64,000 bases of DNA from the NCBI GenBank assembly GCA_033725935.1, contig MU867075.1, positions 434,001 through 498,000 on the forward strand, written 5' to 3'. The stretch is from Cladorrhinum sp. PSN259 (lineage: Eukaryota; Ascomycota; Sordariomycetes; Sordariales; Podosporaceae). The notes beneath the pieces are model-generated. The model saw nothing but the letters and a program-made list of their open reading frames with translations, was not told the DNA's origin and did not search any database. A program made the position numbers and the translations under genes. Below, piece by piece: positions 8,539 to 19,462 of the stretch; the first letter of the stretch is position 1, and every line of letters starts with the position of its first letter.

Positions 8539-10272
8539 ATGCACCCGCCTCCTATTCATGCGTGTGCCCCAACTACTATCCCACCACTTCCACCACCGAA
8601 GCCCTTACCGCCTCCCAAACTCTTCTATCAACATTTCCTGCCCACGCTCCCCGCATACACCGGCTCCTCCCACGTAGGATATATCGACCTCGAACTCCCG
8701 GCCTCGCCCCTCTTTCAGACCCAACTTCCCAACTTGTCCACCATCCTTTTGGCAATCTACTACCCAACCACATTCAACGACGACCTGCCAAAATCTGAAC
8801 GGAGGAAGGTCATCAAGCACAAAGCCGGCTCGCCCGTCCATTGGTCCTCGGGCAAAGGAAAGGCACGGAAAGACCTAGTCACGGCCGTGTACACTGGTAC
8901 TGGGCTAAAGAAGAAGAACAAAGGAGCCAAGTCGAATGGAGATGCGGAAAGGAATGGAGACAGGCACGGACAGGGTGCAAGATACGTATGCGGAATAAGA
9001 CTCCCCAAACAGGCAGTAAGGGGCTGGGTGAAACTGACCGGCTGGGGCGTGACGCTGCCCGTAATTCGCAATGGAGCACTCAAAGATTTCCCGCAGGTGT
9101 TGGAGAGGGTTAAAGGAGAATCATACTCGTTGGACGTCATAGAAGAGGAGGACGAGGAAGACGAAGGGGATCAAGACCAAAATGGGAACATGAAAAAAGA
9201 GCAGGATACGAAACGAAAAAAGTATCCCGTAATCATCTTCAGTCACGGATTTGGCGGTTCGAGGACGGCTTATAGTTCCATTTGCGGTGAGCTAGCAAGC
9301 CATGGGTTCGTCGTGGTTGCACTTGAGCATAGGGACGGGAGCGCTACGAGGACGTGTGTTACTAAACCACGAGCAGAGCACACTGATAGTGATAGCGATG
9401 ATCAAGGATTGAAGACGCATGACCAAGACAGGAAAAAGAAGAAGCAAAAGACAAGTGACCACTACACAGTCCGCTACGTCGCTCCGACAGACAAGAATGC
9501 ATCGCCTCATGACGAGGGCGGATTGGACACAGAAACTCGACAGGCACAACTTACCATGCGGCTGGCTGAAATCGAAGAGGCATGTCGCATTCTACACCTG
9601 ATCAATGGCGGAGACGCAGAAGACGAGATCCAGGAGAAAAATCTTCGGAAAGATGGCGACGTGGACTGGAAAGATTGGCACGACAGGCTTCACCTAGACA
9701 GCATCACCATGATGGGACATTGTTTTGGGGGCACCACAGCACTCCAGGCCCTCAGATCTGAACGTCTGGGTTGGATTTCTCAAGGAGTGGTTCTAGATCC
9801 TTGCGTGTTGTGCGCGATCCCAGGTTTTGCTACCGGGAAAGATACGGAGCGCCTTCAGAAGCCGGTACTTCTGGTCGGCAGCGACGAGGCCACTACGCAG
9901 TGGACGGAAAAATTTGAGCACATCAAGAAAATGTGCCGGCAGACCCAACAGCAGCAGGAAGACGAGCGCACTGGTACTCTCTGTATGACGACGTTGAAAG
10001 GATCGACAACACACATCTCGCAGACCGATTTTGCGGTCCTTTATCCAAATTGCATGTCAGCGCTGATGAAAATGGGGAGGACAAAGCCAGTGGTCAAGCC
10101 TAAGCGCGCCATTCACCTTAGTTTTCTCTCGGCACTTGAATTTCTCAAGTCCACGCTGCCGCCACACCAGACGAAGTTTCTTGACATCATCACCGACTCG
10201 GATCGCTTGCCAAAAGACATGGCTGTCTCCAACGAAACAAGTGTCGGGTTTGATCACCGACTTGTTGGGTGA
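8539..10272 (+). CDS. PAF-acetylhydrolase-family hydrolase with Cys at the nucleophile position
   Basis: A 577-residue single-exon alpha/beta hydrolase of the platelet-activating-factor acetylhydrolase (plasma/PAFAH2) family, which hydrolyses short or oxidised acyl chains of phospholipids. The oxyanion-side motif PVIIFSHGFGGSRTAYS is intact. The nucleophile elbow reads MMGHCFGGTTALQAL, so Cys395 stands where the family has Ser in GHSFGG. The acid Asp420 (VVLDPCVL) and the base His492 (GSTTHISQTDF) are present with spacing close to the family's. Acidic and Lys-rich low-complexity inserts lie at about 200-230 and 280-310. No signal peptide is visible, so the protein is probably intracellular. 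The frame is fully open, with tandem stops TGA TAA, and there is no other sign of decay. It could be a thiol hydrolase, a weakly active enzyme or a non-catalytic binder. Confidence 0.85.
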   Translation: MHPPPIHACAPTTIPPLPPPKPLPPPKLFYQHFLPTLPAYTGSSHVGYIDLELPASPLFQTQLPNLSTILLAIYYPTTFNDDLPKSERRKVIKHKAGSPVHWSSGKGKARKDLVTAVYTGTGLKKKNKGAKSNGDAERNGDRHGQGARYVCGIRLPKQAVRGWVKLTGWGVTLPVIRNGALKDFPQVLERVKGESYSLDVIEEEDEEDEGDQDQNGNMKKEQDTKRKKYPVIIFSHGFGGSRTAYSSICGELASHGFVVVALEHRDGSATRTCVTKPRAEHTDSDSDDQGLKTHDQDRKKKKQKTSDHYTVRYVAPTDKNASPHDEGGLDTETRQAQLTMRLAEIEEACRILHLINGGDAEDEIQEKNLRKDGDVDWKDWHDRLHLDSITMMGHCFGGTTALQALRSERLGWISQGVVLDPCVLCAIPGFATGKDTERLQKPVLLVGSDEATTQWTEKFEHIKKMCRQTQQQQEDERTGTLCMTTLKGSTTHISQTDFAVLYPNCMSALMKMGRTKPVVKPKRAIHLSFLSALEFLKSTLPPHQTKFLDIITDSDRLPKDMAVSNETSVGFDHRLVG

Positions 10273-10284
10273 TAAGTGGGCCGT

Positions 10285-10306
10285 TACTCGGGTAAAAACC
10301 CGAGTA
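10285..10306 (+). other. perfect hairpin in the 3' UTR of the hydrolase gene
   Basis: A 9-base perfect inverted repeat (TACTCGGGT and ACCCGAGTA) flanks an AAAA loop, starting 12 bases after the stop codon. In RNA it would be a stable tetraloop hairpin. Its role is unknown; a 3'-end or mRNA-stability element is one possibility. Confidence 0.6.
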
Positions 10307-10479
10307 GAAATAAAAGCCATATTCCGGCTCGGAAGCCTAATCATGTGGGGGTGTAGACATTGGGGCGTGCCACGAGACGCATCGGAAAAGCCCCTGAAAA
10401 GGAGGTGCTCTCGCCAAATCTGCAAGACAGCATGACAACTATGACAGATGTCTCCATCGCTTGTCTAACGATGCCGATC

Positions 10480-10515
10480 TGCCGCGGAATAACTGCGTTT
10501 ACAGATTTCCATAGT
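10480..10515 (-). repeat. short peptide-coding motif, copy A (TMEICKRSYSAA)
   Basis: Read on the minus strand, these 12 codons give TMEICKRSYSAA within an open frame (10677..10465). A second copy, TMAICKRGYSAT, lies on the plus strand at 25462-25497. In the first 11 codons 9 residues agree, and the six differing identical-residue codons differ only by third-position transitions. The family is unknown to me. It may be a relic of a dispersed element or a chance match. Confidence 0.35.
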
Positions 10516-13241
10516 AAGGGATTGCGTGAGTGGCGGACGCGCGGTCATATTTTCAACGAGATCGGACCCCTTAGATAGGCTTATTGCACCCTTGGCGTTG
10601 TATCCTAGCTGAGCGTTCGCATCGGAGGCAGAGTAGACCCCCCTTGATGTGTCAACCAAAATAAACAAACGGACCAAATCCGGGGGCAGCGTTTGTTCAT
10701 AGAAACTCGGCGAGCCAAACTTGACGCCAAAACAGAGACTCCGGCGGGTTGTCGAAAGTCAGACTAGACTCATCACCCGCCGATTGCCGGTCAGCCGTAC
10801 AAATTAATAGCCCCCATAAATCAAGAATAGCAGCCCGGGTTCCCCACGGTGCCGAAGACACAACAAGAGAGCCAATAGCAGCTACAGGCTTCCCCCTCAT
10901 GCTCAGGCGAGAGGTCGTGGAGGTGGCAGAAAAAATAGCAAGCGAAAATAAAAGTCCGGGGGCGGGATGAAAGCGCAACCCAAAGTCGAACGCGTAATGC
11001 CCAATTTAAGAAGCTTTGTACAGCGGACGACACCACCATTACCGGGGGCCGGGGATGATGGCTGCAGCGGGGAATTGTCTCGCGTGCTGGGAAAAGGCGC
11101 TGGATAAAATGCTTCGACCTGGGAAGCCAAGAAGGGCGACGGCGGCTGGTGCAGCCGGTGGTAGAAAGCTTTTTTGACCGCACACGATGTATCAGGGTAT
11201 CATCGAGCGGGTAGTAAGCCCTGAACAACGAGCCTCAATCGAAACTTGTCGCCCAACATCGGAGAGATCGTCGAGGCACGGTCCGAAAAGACGAGTGCGT
11301 CACATTCTCATTCAAGAGCTGAACCTGCGCTGGACAGCAACGGGCATCGCGAGCATAGGAGGGTAGGAGCAGAGGAGGGTTGGAGCAGAGGAGAGCGGAT
11401 GGTGTTGAACATGTTGTCTGATGGCGCCACATCCACCCTGGGTTGCTCTAGATCGCACGGTTTGTCCCGCCGTCGTAGTCGTGATGAGTGTGTGAGACCA
11501 AAACCCAATATCGCGAAATCTCGCAATTACCTGGCGTCGCAGTAGCTCACTCACAACCACGCACGGCGGGGCCCGCCTCTGCCGGAATGATGACTGGACG
11601 AGAAGGCCGGAGGGGGTTTCCTAGCTGCAAGGCAATTAACAGAAATTTCTTTCTATGGGGCTCGGAGGCTGAACCAGCTGTCGGGGCCATTCCTATTTTT
11701 CTATTTTGCGCGCCTGACCTTTGTGTTGTTCATTTGCCGTGATTCGTGGTGGCGAGTTATCACTGCTCCTCGATGGAAGATGCAGAATTCCATAATTTTA
11801 TGAAGAGAGAGATGCCTAGAGATAATACGAGACGGGACAGTCCTTGGGGTGATCTCTTGGGAAGCTTGGGCGTCTCGGCGCCACGAGATGTAAATGGCAT
11901 GAGAGCGCAAAGGAACGTGGATGGAAAGCTTGTCAGTGGATAGTGATGCTAGAGAAGAAGAGGCCAAGGCTAGGCGGGGAAGCTTGAGTGTCTGGAACTT
12001 GGACATCTTGGGCCTGGTAACATGGTAAAAAGCCACCGGTACCTGGCTGATGCAGGTTAGGGCAGGTCCCCACATGGTATGTACATAGACGGGACGACCT
12101 CTCTCATCAACGACGTCCTTACCTTGTTGGCCAGCGAATGGATCTGTACGATCTTACCTTCCGTCAACAGAAGTACCGTTGAGACGAGATTTCTCAGACC
12201 CGCACAAAGTAAGAACCAATTTTATCAAATTCGGACCCGAACCCGATGCAGTCATTCAATCAATTATTTTCATCAGCTTCCAGGTTCCCGCAGCCCACTC
12301 CCGGGTTTCGTGCGCTTCGTTTCCGGCCCCCCCCCCCGATCACGCATCGACGGTCTGACTTTCTGTCTGTTTCCTTGTGTCACATTCAGTTTGTGAAACC
12401 TCACAAAATTACGGCTTGCAAAAAAAAATATAAAAAAAAATGCTGGTGCCAATGCCCATGCCAATACCCAGCTCGGCTGGCTCACCTGGAAACACCATCT
12501 CCATGCAGCCTGCCGTGTCCCCGTAGCTCCGTGGCTGTTGACCCGAGAATATTTCAGGTTGTTGTATTTGGAATCTAGACTCTAAGGGGACTCAAAATGT
12601 GTTCAGGAGAAAGCTAGATCAGGCGTTGAGTTACTGTTCGTGACGTCCACGGGCTCGTGTTGACGCTATCATGTAGTCACCGTTCCTGACTAACATAGAT
12701 TTCCCCCAGATCCAGAATCTCCGTCTAGGGTATCAGTGTGCCTGACGCTCCCTTTTGTTCTTTCCTTCCATGCGTATATGACGGTTGATGAGGTGCTCTT
12801 GCGTTGTTCCTTCAGGTTAAAGTATGCTACGCAGACCACGCAAGCAGGTGGGATTCGCAAAAAAAACAACCGAGAATGCCCGGTTCCAGGTTTCTTTCTT
12901 GTTAGTTGACCGGGACTTTTGACTACTCAGCTTAATAGCCGTCTCCCGTAGTTGCTTCCCAGTTCAGAAGTGCGACTCTGCAAGTTCTACATGCTTGCCA
13001 CCGGATGAAGAAATGGAATGTGGGATGGAGACAAGGCACTTTATCCGCGGCCCCAGACATCCATCACGCATTCACCCACCAGCTGCGGCTACGCGCGCCA
13101 AATTTCAAGACACCTTCAAGAAATACATACATAACCAATTCCCCTGTTTCTCTCTGCCATCGACTGTCGAGCTTCTGTTCGGCGCCACACTCCACACTCT
13201 TTGCCTTCGTCTATCCTCTCCGCTCCTTATATCCCATCGTG

Positions 13242-16200
13242 ATGGACATCCTTTTCTCTCCTTACGGCGTTGGGGCCATGCCCAAGTCGGTCGAGGATGA
13301 GATTGAGCAAAGAGCCGAACATCTCCTGAGATCCAGCAGCTTTCAGCAGATGTTGGAGCTGGAAAAGAAGTACAAGGTATGCCCATGCTTTCTATATAGT
13401 CCGGGTGTTCGTGTCTTTGATTGCTCGATGTCTCAAACCGCACCATGTTTCTAACGTTGCGCTCGTATTACACAGACGGAGCGTTTGCAAGGGGCTCAAT
13501 TACACCTCCCGGCGTCCCCTACAGTTACTGGTGTCAATGATACTCCTCCTTCTCAACAACACCAATATGCCGACTCGCTGGCTCAGCAACAAAAGTCCCT
13601 GATGATCAAAACCACTCGAGGAAACGCTCCTCTGCCGTTGCTATCCATCACCATTCCACAAAAGGAAAAAGAAGACGACGTTGAAGCTGTGACGCCAACC
13701 AATAGCGATTCTTTCCATAAGCAGGTGAAGTTTCTTGCTCCTTACGAGAACGACGAACACGACAACGAGGACGCCATGTCGGAGCAGTCATCCATCTGCC
13801 AGTCACCAAGCTGGGAGAACTATGGACAAAAGAAAAAAGATAAGAAGCTCGAGGCTGAACGCCGGAAGAAGGAGAGGGCTCAGGCAGATAAGGAGGCCAA
13901 GGCCGCAAAGAAACGAAGTTCATCAAGGCTGAGCAAACTCCAACCATCAACGACTACCCCCAGCCGGAACTACAAGGTTGCATCTACCTTGGTTTACCCA
14001 GAACGCTCCATGTCAGACCCGACATTCATCACTCAACATCTCACACACCACCGCCAAGAGGATGTTGGAAGGGCTGCCTCTGCAGACCACCTGCAAGAAC
14101 AGGATGCACGCTACCCTTTAGCTGTGTCTGAAGTCTTCAGCAACGCCGATTCAAGATTACCGCTTCGCAGGTCCATGTCGGAAGGACCAATGCTACCCCA
14201 TCAAACCATCGCTCCATCACATGTATCCAACCCTTGTCCGCCTTCCGCTTCGAGGACCCCTATGCTACGACATTTGTCTCCATCCCGTCATAGTCGGAGC
14301 AGCAGCGGCAATATCCTCCAAACCACCGGTTCGAGCCACTCTCAAGAACCACTCACAAGCATTTCGGCAGCGAATTCAGGTCCGCGAGACGGATATGTCC
14401 GCTACCAAAGAGCTCAAAGCACAGAGCGAGCTTTGGCCGGGCTGGCAGATGAAGAACTACTTGCGAATCCCAATTCCCACGCTGGCTCAGTAGCACCGCC
14501 CCGCAACGCCTGGCCTGTCCGACGATCTTCTTTGACGCAAGATGCAAGGCTCGCAGCTATGAAGTTGGTTGGGGGAAGAACAACACCAGCAACCAAAGAC
14601 AACAGACTAAGCACCCAAGGCGACTACTTTGCCTTTTCGTCACACCCCTACTCGTCTTGTAATGCGGACACACCAGCCCCAATCGCAGTGGAGAGGCTAC
14701 CGAAGACATCTCAGAAAATCAATACACCTCAAGAGTCAACGCCCGAGCGGCCACATACCGCACAAAGCTCGGCCAGCTTCGGAGCACAATCAAGCGCCGG
14801 ATCCATTACCAGCAACCAGAGCAAGAAAAGCCGAAGCTTGAAAGAAGCTGCGAAGGCTGTTTTGAGTATTTCAAATGGCCCAAAATCTCCATCCGCCGTT
14901 TCATTGCCACCATATTATGCCCTCCGCGCTCGAATGCAATCTCGCCCAACAGTATACAGTGAGGTGATCAAGTCCTCTTCCCTTGACACTTCTGTGCCAC
15001 AGCTAGCGACAGCTTCGGTAAGATTTTTTCAACCAAACCCCATCTAGCATGCAGGAACTGACAAAAAGCAGGAGACGACCAGCGATATCTCATCATCGGG
15101 CATTGTCAAATCCCCCGAGATAATCAACCAAGCAGGTAGTCGAGTGTCCGAGGGTTCATCATCGTCCTCGGCATGTGAGGATGGGTCTCCCCTTCCTTCC
15201 CCAACCACGACACCGGACACTTCACGACCACAGTCTGTCAAAGATATGCCCTTTGCAGAGACTGAACTGAGCAAGGCTACTCCTGGCGCTGGTGAAGTAC
15301 AGGATGATCAACGCACCCTTCGCGAATCCCTAGATTCGAGCAACTCAACTACCCCCCGACTTGAGCATACCATGGCACCGGAGCCTACTCAGGTGGCTGA
15401 TGAGGACCGCTGGAGCAGGACAGCCTTGCCCGTTGATATTGACTGCGACGCACAGTCATTTATGACTTCGTTTCCGAAGTTAGAGGACGTGAACAATGCT
15501 GCTAAAGCGACGCCGGAGTCAGCTAATGGACCACGAGTGGACTCAAAGTCTTCGCAAGAACTGCGGGACACAATCGCCCAGACTGATCTAGTAATCTCTA
15601 TTCCACCACGGTCCAAGAGGAGGACTCAGAGTGTAACATCAGCGACTGAGATATCCCACTTAGCTCAGGAGCATGCAGTGACTCAGGAGAAAACGATGTC
15701 AAGAGGAGGGAAAGCCAACAGAAAGCAAAAGAGACAATCAAGGGTACAAGAGCAAGAGGAGTCAGTTTCATCCTCGAGCTCAACTGTTATTTCTTCCGGC
15801 TCAGTATCGCCAACTGGTGGATTTCCAACACTATCTGCCGACTTCCAAATCCCGTCCAACCCATATCTGGAGGATTATCCCGAAGCGACAATCCAATCTC
15901 GTCCTCATCAAGGAATTGAGAGCTCTAGCGCATTTGCGACCACTTCTTCGGTGTCTCTTCCTAGTTCAAGAACACACAGCGTTTCTTCCAAGCCACTCGC
16001 CCCGCCTCGGACGAACTCGGCTCCGGTTTTGTCCTCCGCTGCGTCCGGAGCTCCTGGGCGACCTGTGAAGTTGGCTCCTGTATCAATCCTCAAGCAGCCA
16101 AAGAACCCAACAGATGGACCATCACCGCCACTCTCTCCCGGCCGAGCGCCACCTGTCTTGTCAGCACTCCCTAAGCACATGCAACAATTTTCAGCTCGCC

Positions 16201-16466
16201 AACCGCCTGTTCCAGCGGCGCCAACAGGAGCGGCACCCCTTGCCAAAATGTTTGTTGAGTGCTGCAGCTGCAAGTTTTATCACGACATGCCATCAAAGAT
16301 TTATGAGTGCATGGCCAAGCCGGATGCCGTCGTGGAGGACAGGACTCTGGGTATCTCGGGGGCTATTACAACCATGGTCAAATGTCCCTGGTGTAACCAT
16401 AACATGTCTATGAGTTGCTGTTCAGGATATGCAGCTGTTGTCTATTTGAAGGAGAAGTTGCATTGA
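13242..16466 (+). CDS. large disordered protein with Cys-rich C-terminus, unknown function
   Basis: Exons 13242..13376, 13476..15017 and 15072..16466 join in frame to give 1023 residues. Both introns have consensus donors (GTATGC, GTAAGA) and CAG acceptors. The N-terminus (residues 1-45, MDILFSPYGVGAMPKSVEDE through a short helix EQMLELEKKYK-like) and the C-terminus look ordered. The middle is Ser/Pro/Thr/Gln-rich and probably disordered, with a Lys/Glu/Arg-rich helix near residues 145-175 and many RSMSxP-type phosphorylation-like sites. The last 70 residues carry a Cys pattern (ECCSCKFYHDMP, then VKCPWCNHN and SCC) that may bind zinc. I recognise this architecture only as a conserved uncharacterised ascomycete protein and assign no function. 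Its 3' neighbour PPZ is convergent, 3 kb away. Confidence 0.75.
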
Positions 16467-19462
16467 ACAGGGTGAAGGGATTACTACGCACACATTCGAA
16501 GATTTTCCTTGTTGTTATAGGGTCAGGATATCTGGCGGTCAGATTTGTCTATTTTTTTGTTTCTCTCTTTTCGATTCATTGCAGGTTGTTCAGGGCATTT
16601 GCATGGTGTCTTTTGTTGGCTTGAATCCTGTCTTTTCTTTTGTTTGCGGCGTCATAAAAGGGGTATGTATGTAGGTTGATACAAACCGAAAGCCCCAAGA
16701 GAGCAGGAAAAGCACTGGCACTTCCACAGCTTTTTCTTTTGTTATTCTTCGTCTGGTTTCTACGTTCAAAATCTCAAAGAATGCCATTCTCATTAGGTTG
16801 TAAGAGTAGCAGCCATGATCAGGTTGTATGTATGTATATATCTATTGATACTTTAACATGAAAAGTCTCATATACCTTTGTGCTTGTGTCCACTACATTT
16901 AGTTAGACATTGTTCTTTTATTGTTTCAAATAGTCAGACATATATTTCCCAGCAATATCTCCTTCCGGCCGGCATCCCCGAGTTAGATGAATTTTGTGGG
17001 GAACCTTGTCGTCGTCGTCATCGTCACCATCACGGTTCATCTGGGTGTTCCCCCGCCTTCCCCTTTCCCTTCTGGCTTCCGCTGCCCCATTCATTCCTAT
17101 TTCCCCTCCACTCCCGAACATGCAGAATCCATCATGTGCCGACATGCCAGGTATTATACCGCATACATCCTGCACCCCACAAAAGCAAAGCACGTTTTTC
17201 TGCCTCACTTTCACATAGACCCGTCTCGGAATCCGGCAAGCAAGATTTAATTTATACAAACCATTACCCGAACCGAACAAACACCAACTACCGGCATCTT
17301 TATCTTGGCTGCTTCTTCTTCTTTCTCCTCTCTGTCTGTTTTTCCTCACCAAAATGTGTTGTTAAGTTTGTTAAGGAAGAAAAAAAGAAAAGAAACGCGC
17401 GCATTATCCGCCGCCGTCGCCGCCGTCGCCGCCGACATCGCCTCGGCTCCTGCGCGCTTGGGTCTATTAACCCCCCCCCCTGTTTATATGATTCCTTTAC
17501 TTTCATTTCTCTCGGCTGCTTTCCACAAATTTGCGCATGCGCAAAAAGGGAAAACAAAAGGCTTACGCGGTCGTTCATATCCATCATCTCACCCATCTCA
17601 TCTCACTATCCACCCGAACTCGGTTCGCGAATTTCTTTCTAGGGTGGATCGGGGTGTTTATATGTACAGTTACTTCCAATTCCATTGAGGGAAATACTTG
17701 GATACATTGTTCAGGCGAACCCAAAAAAAAAGGGGTAGACAGTACCTAATAAGTGGTGTGTCTGCACGGGCGCCGACCGGCCGGCAGTTGGGGGATAAAC
17801 TTCAACTCTGTTAACTCACCTCACCTCACATACCCACACACCCGCAACACCCGCACACCCACACACCCACCCCTACTTTCCTACGTGCCGGTACATACAT
17901 ACATACATGCATACATACATACATATATACGGATATGCCTATCCGGAAATACCGAAACGAATGGGAGTTGCAAAAGCCGAAAGGGAAAACCAAACAAAAA
18001 TGGGACCAATAGGCAAAATAAAAAAAGTCGTTTTCTTCGACGACTTACACGACGAGGAAGCTTTTTTACCTAACCGCTGGATCAGAAACCTCTCACTTGA
18101 CAGTATTATGTAATCAAATACATGGTATGTACAGACAACGACAAGGCTATCTATCTATCTCTATTGTAACTAGCTCACTTTGATAGCATAGAACAACCAA
18201 CAAAAAGGTCTCCTTGTCTGATATGGGATCTAAATGAAAGGATTAACACATACTAATATAGATGATGAAAGTGCAAGAAAAGAATAATATTTCAAAGGGT
18301 ATGATTTATTTACCCAAGTTCCTTTGCAGAGAACCGACCACGACTACCACCAATTAAGCTATCAAAAAGTTACTCCCGATATTCCATATTCCTTCTCCAA
18401 CTCTTCAACGAGAAGTTAGAGCCAAGACCACCCAAACACAAAAGCAAAAACAACTAAACAAATTCCACATATCAGTCTGCACTTCAAGGAAGCAATCAAT
18501 ACACCGGGAGCCAGAATTCAAGCAAGTATCATATAATGCGTGTTCACAGCTGTGACTGTAGGTGAGGATAACAAGGTATGCGGAGGAGGGATTTTGCGAG
18601 CTCGTGCCACACACAAACAACTCGAGCAAAGAAAATAAAACCAATGAAAAACAGAAAATTGACGAATAACCCCTGACAAAAGCAAATAAACGCCACAACT
18701 CTGTCAGTCGTACACCATATATTGCCCCACCCAACAAACAAAAACGTTCGACAACAAAACCTCAGGTCACCCAAGAACTCCCCGTTTAGTTCCGCTCCAT
18801 GCTTCCCTTTTAGCTTTTAAGCTCCCCGCCTTATGACCCGGGACTAGACCGGTATTATCATTTGGTTCCCCTTGAACCCTTATGTAGCTCATTTTTTTCT
18901 CTTATCGTATTCTGGCATCTTCTTCTCCATTGCCACGCTAGCTGCCCTTTCCGCAGGATTTATGGCTTCAAAGAATCGCCCTGACTGACTGACCGAGTAT
19001 AACTTCGGTCCCCATCTGAAGTCGCTTTGATACGCAATTGAAGCACAAAAACACACCCCCCATAGATGCAGCGTTTGAAGATAGGGTCGCGTTGACCAAT
19101 GTAATCGTCCTTCTGTGACGTTGTCCTGGCTAACTCGGTTGTGGTCCGACTGAAAGAGTGCTGTTGCTTTGGAGTAGAGTCGGCTGCTTTAGTCTCATCA
19201 CCTGCTTGCGCAATAATCGTCGTGCAAGACAGATTGTTCGTCAACGTGAATGAGCGAACTCAGCCACTTCTGTGGTTGTTGCTGTAGTAGTTGGTATCAC
19301 CCCACACTGTGTGTCATCAACTAGTCTCTTTCACCTAGTTAAAGCCCGCGAATCGGTGACGTGTGTAACTTAGGCTGGAAACCCATGGAGTCTCTTTGGA
19401 AGCATATCACTCATGATTTTGTTTCTTGGGATAATAAAAGGGATACCCAACCTTAATAGCGA
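16467..19462. other. 3 kb intergenic region between convergent genes
   Basis: No gene is recognised. Contents are simple sequence: a GCC/GTC-rich patch at about 17408-17435, a C run at about 17470, a CATA tetranucleotide tract at 17892-17930, and several homopolymer stretches. The 254-codon plus-strand frame at 16878 is built of simple-sequence translations (poly-Arg, poly-Phe) and lacks any domain. Confidence 0.5.
17892..17930. repeat. (CATA)n microsatellite
   Basis: About ten slightly imperfect copies of the tetranucleotide ACAT in an intergenic region. Confidence 0.8.

Larger units (their letters stand above)
10273..13241. other. 3 kb intergenic region
   Basis: No gene is recognised. The stretch includes the 3' UTR hairpin at 10285-10306, a short peptide-like motif on the minus strand at 10480-10515, a C run at about 12331-12340, an A-rich patch at 12421-12441, and a CT-rich leader before the next gene. 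Open frames up to 135 codons overlap one another and have no domain. Confidence 0.5.

Noticed and set aside
12421..12441. A-rich patch as a possible retrotransposon poly-A tail
   Set aside because: Only about 20 bases with interruptions, and no reverse-transcriptase coding sequence or target duplication nearby.
16878..17642. 254-codon plus-strand open frame
   Set aside because: It is made of translated simple sequence (poly-Arg, poly-Phe, His runs) with no domain, and lies between convergent genes.
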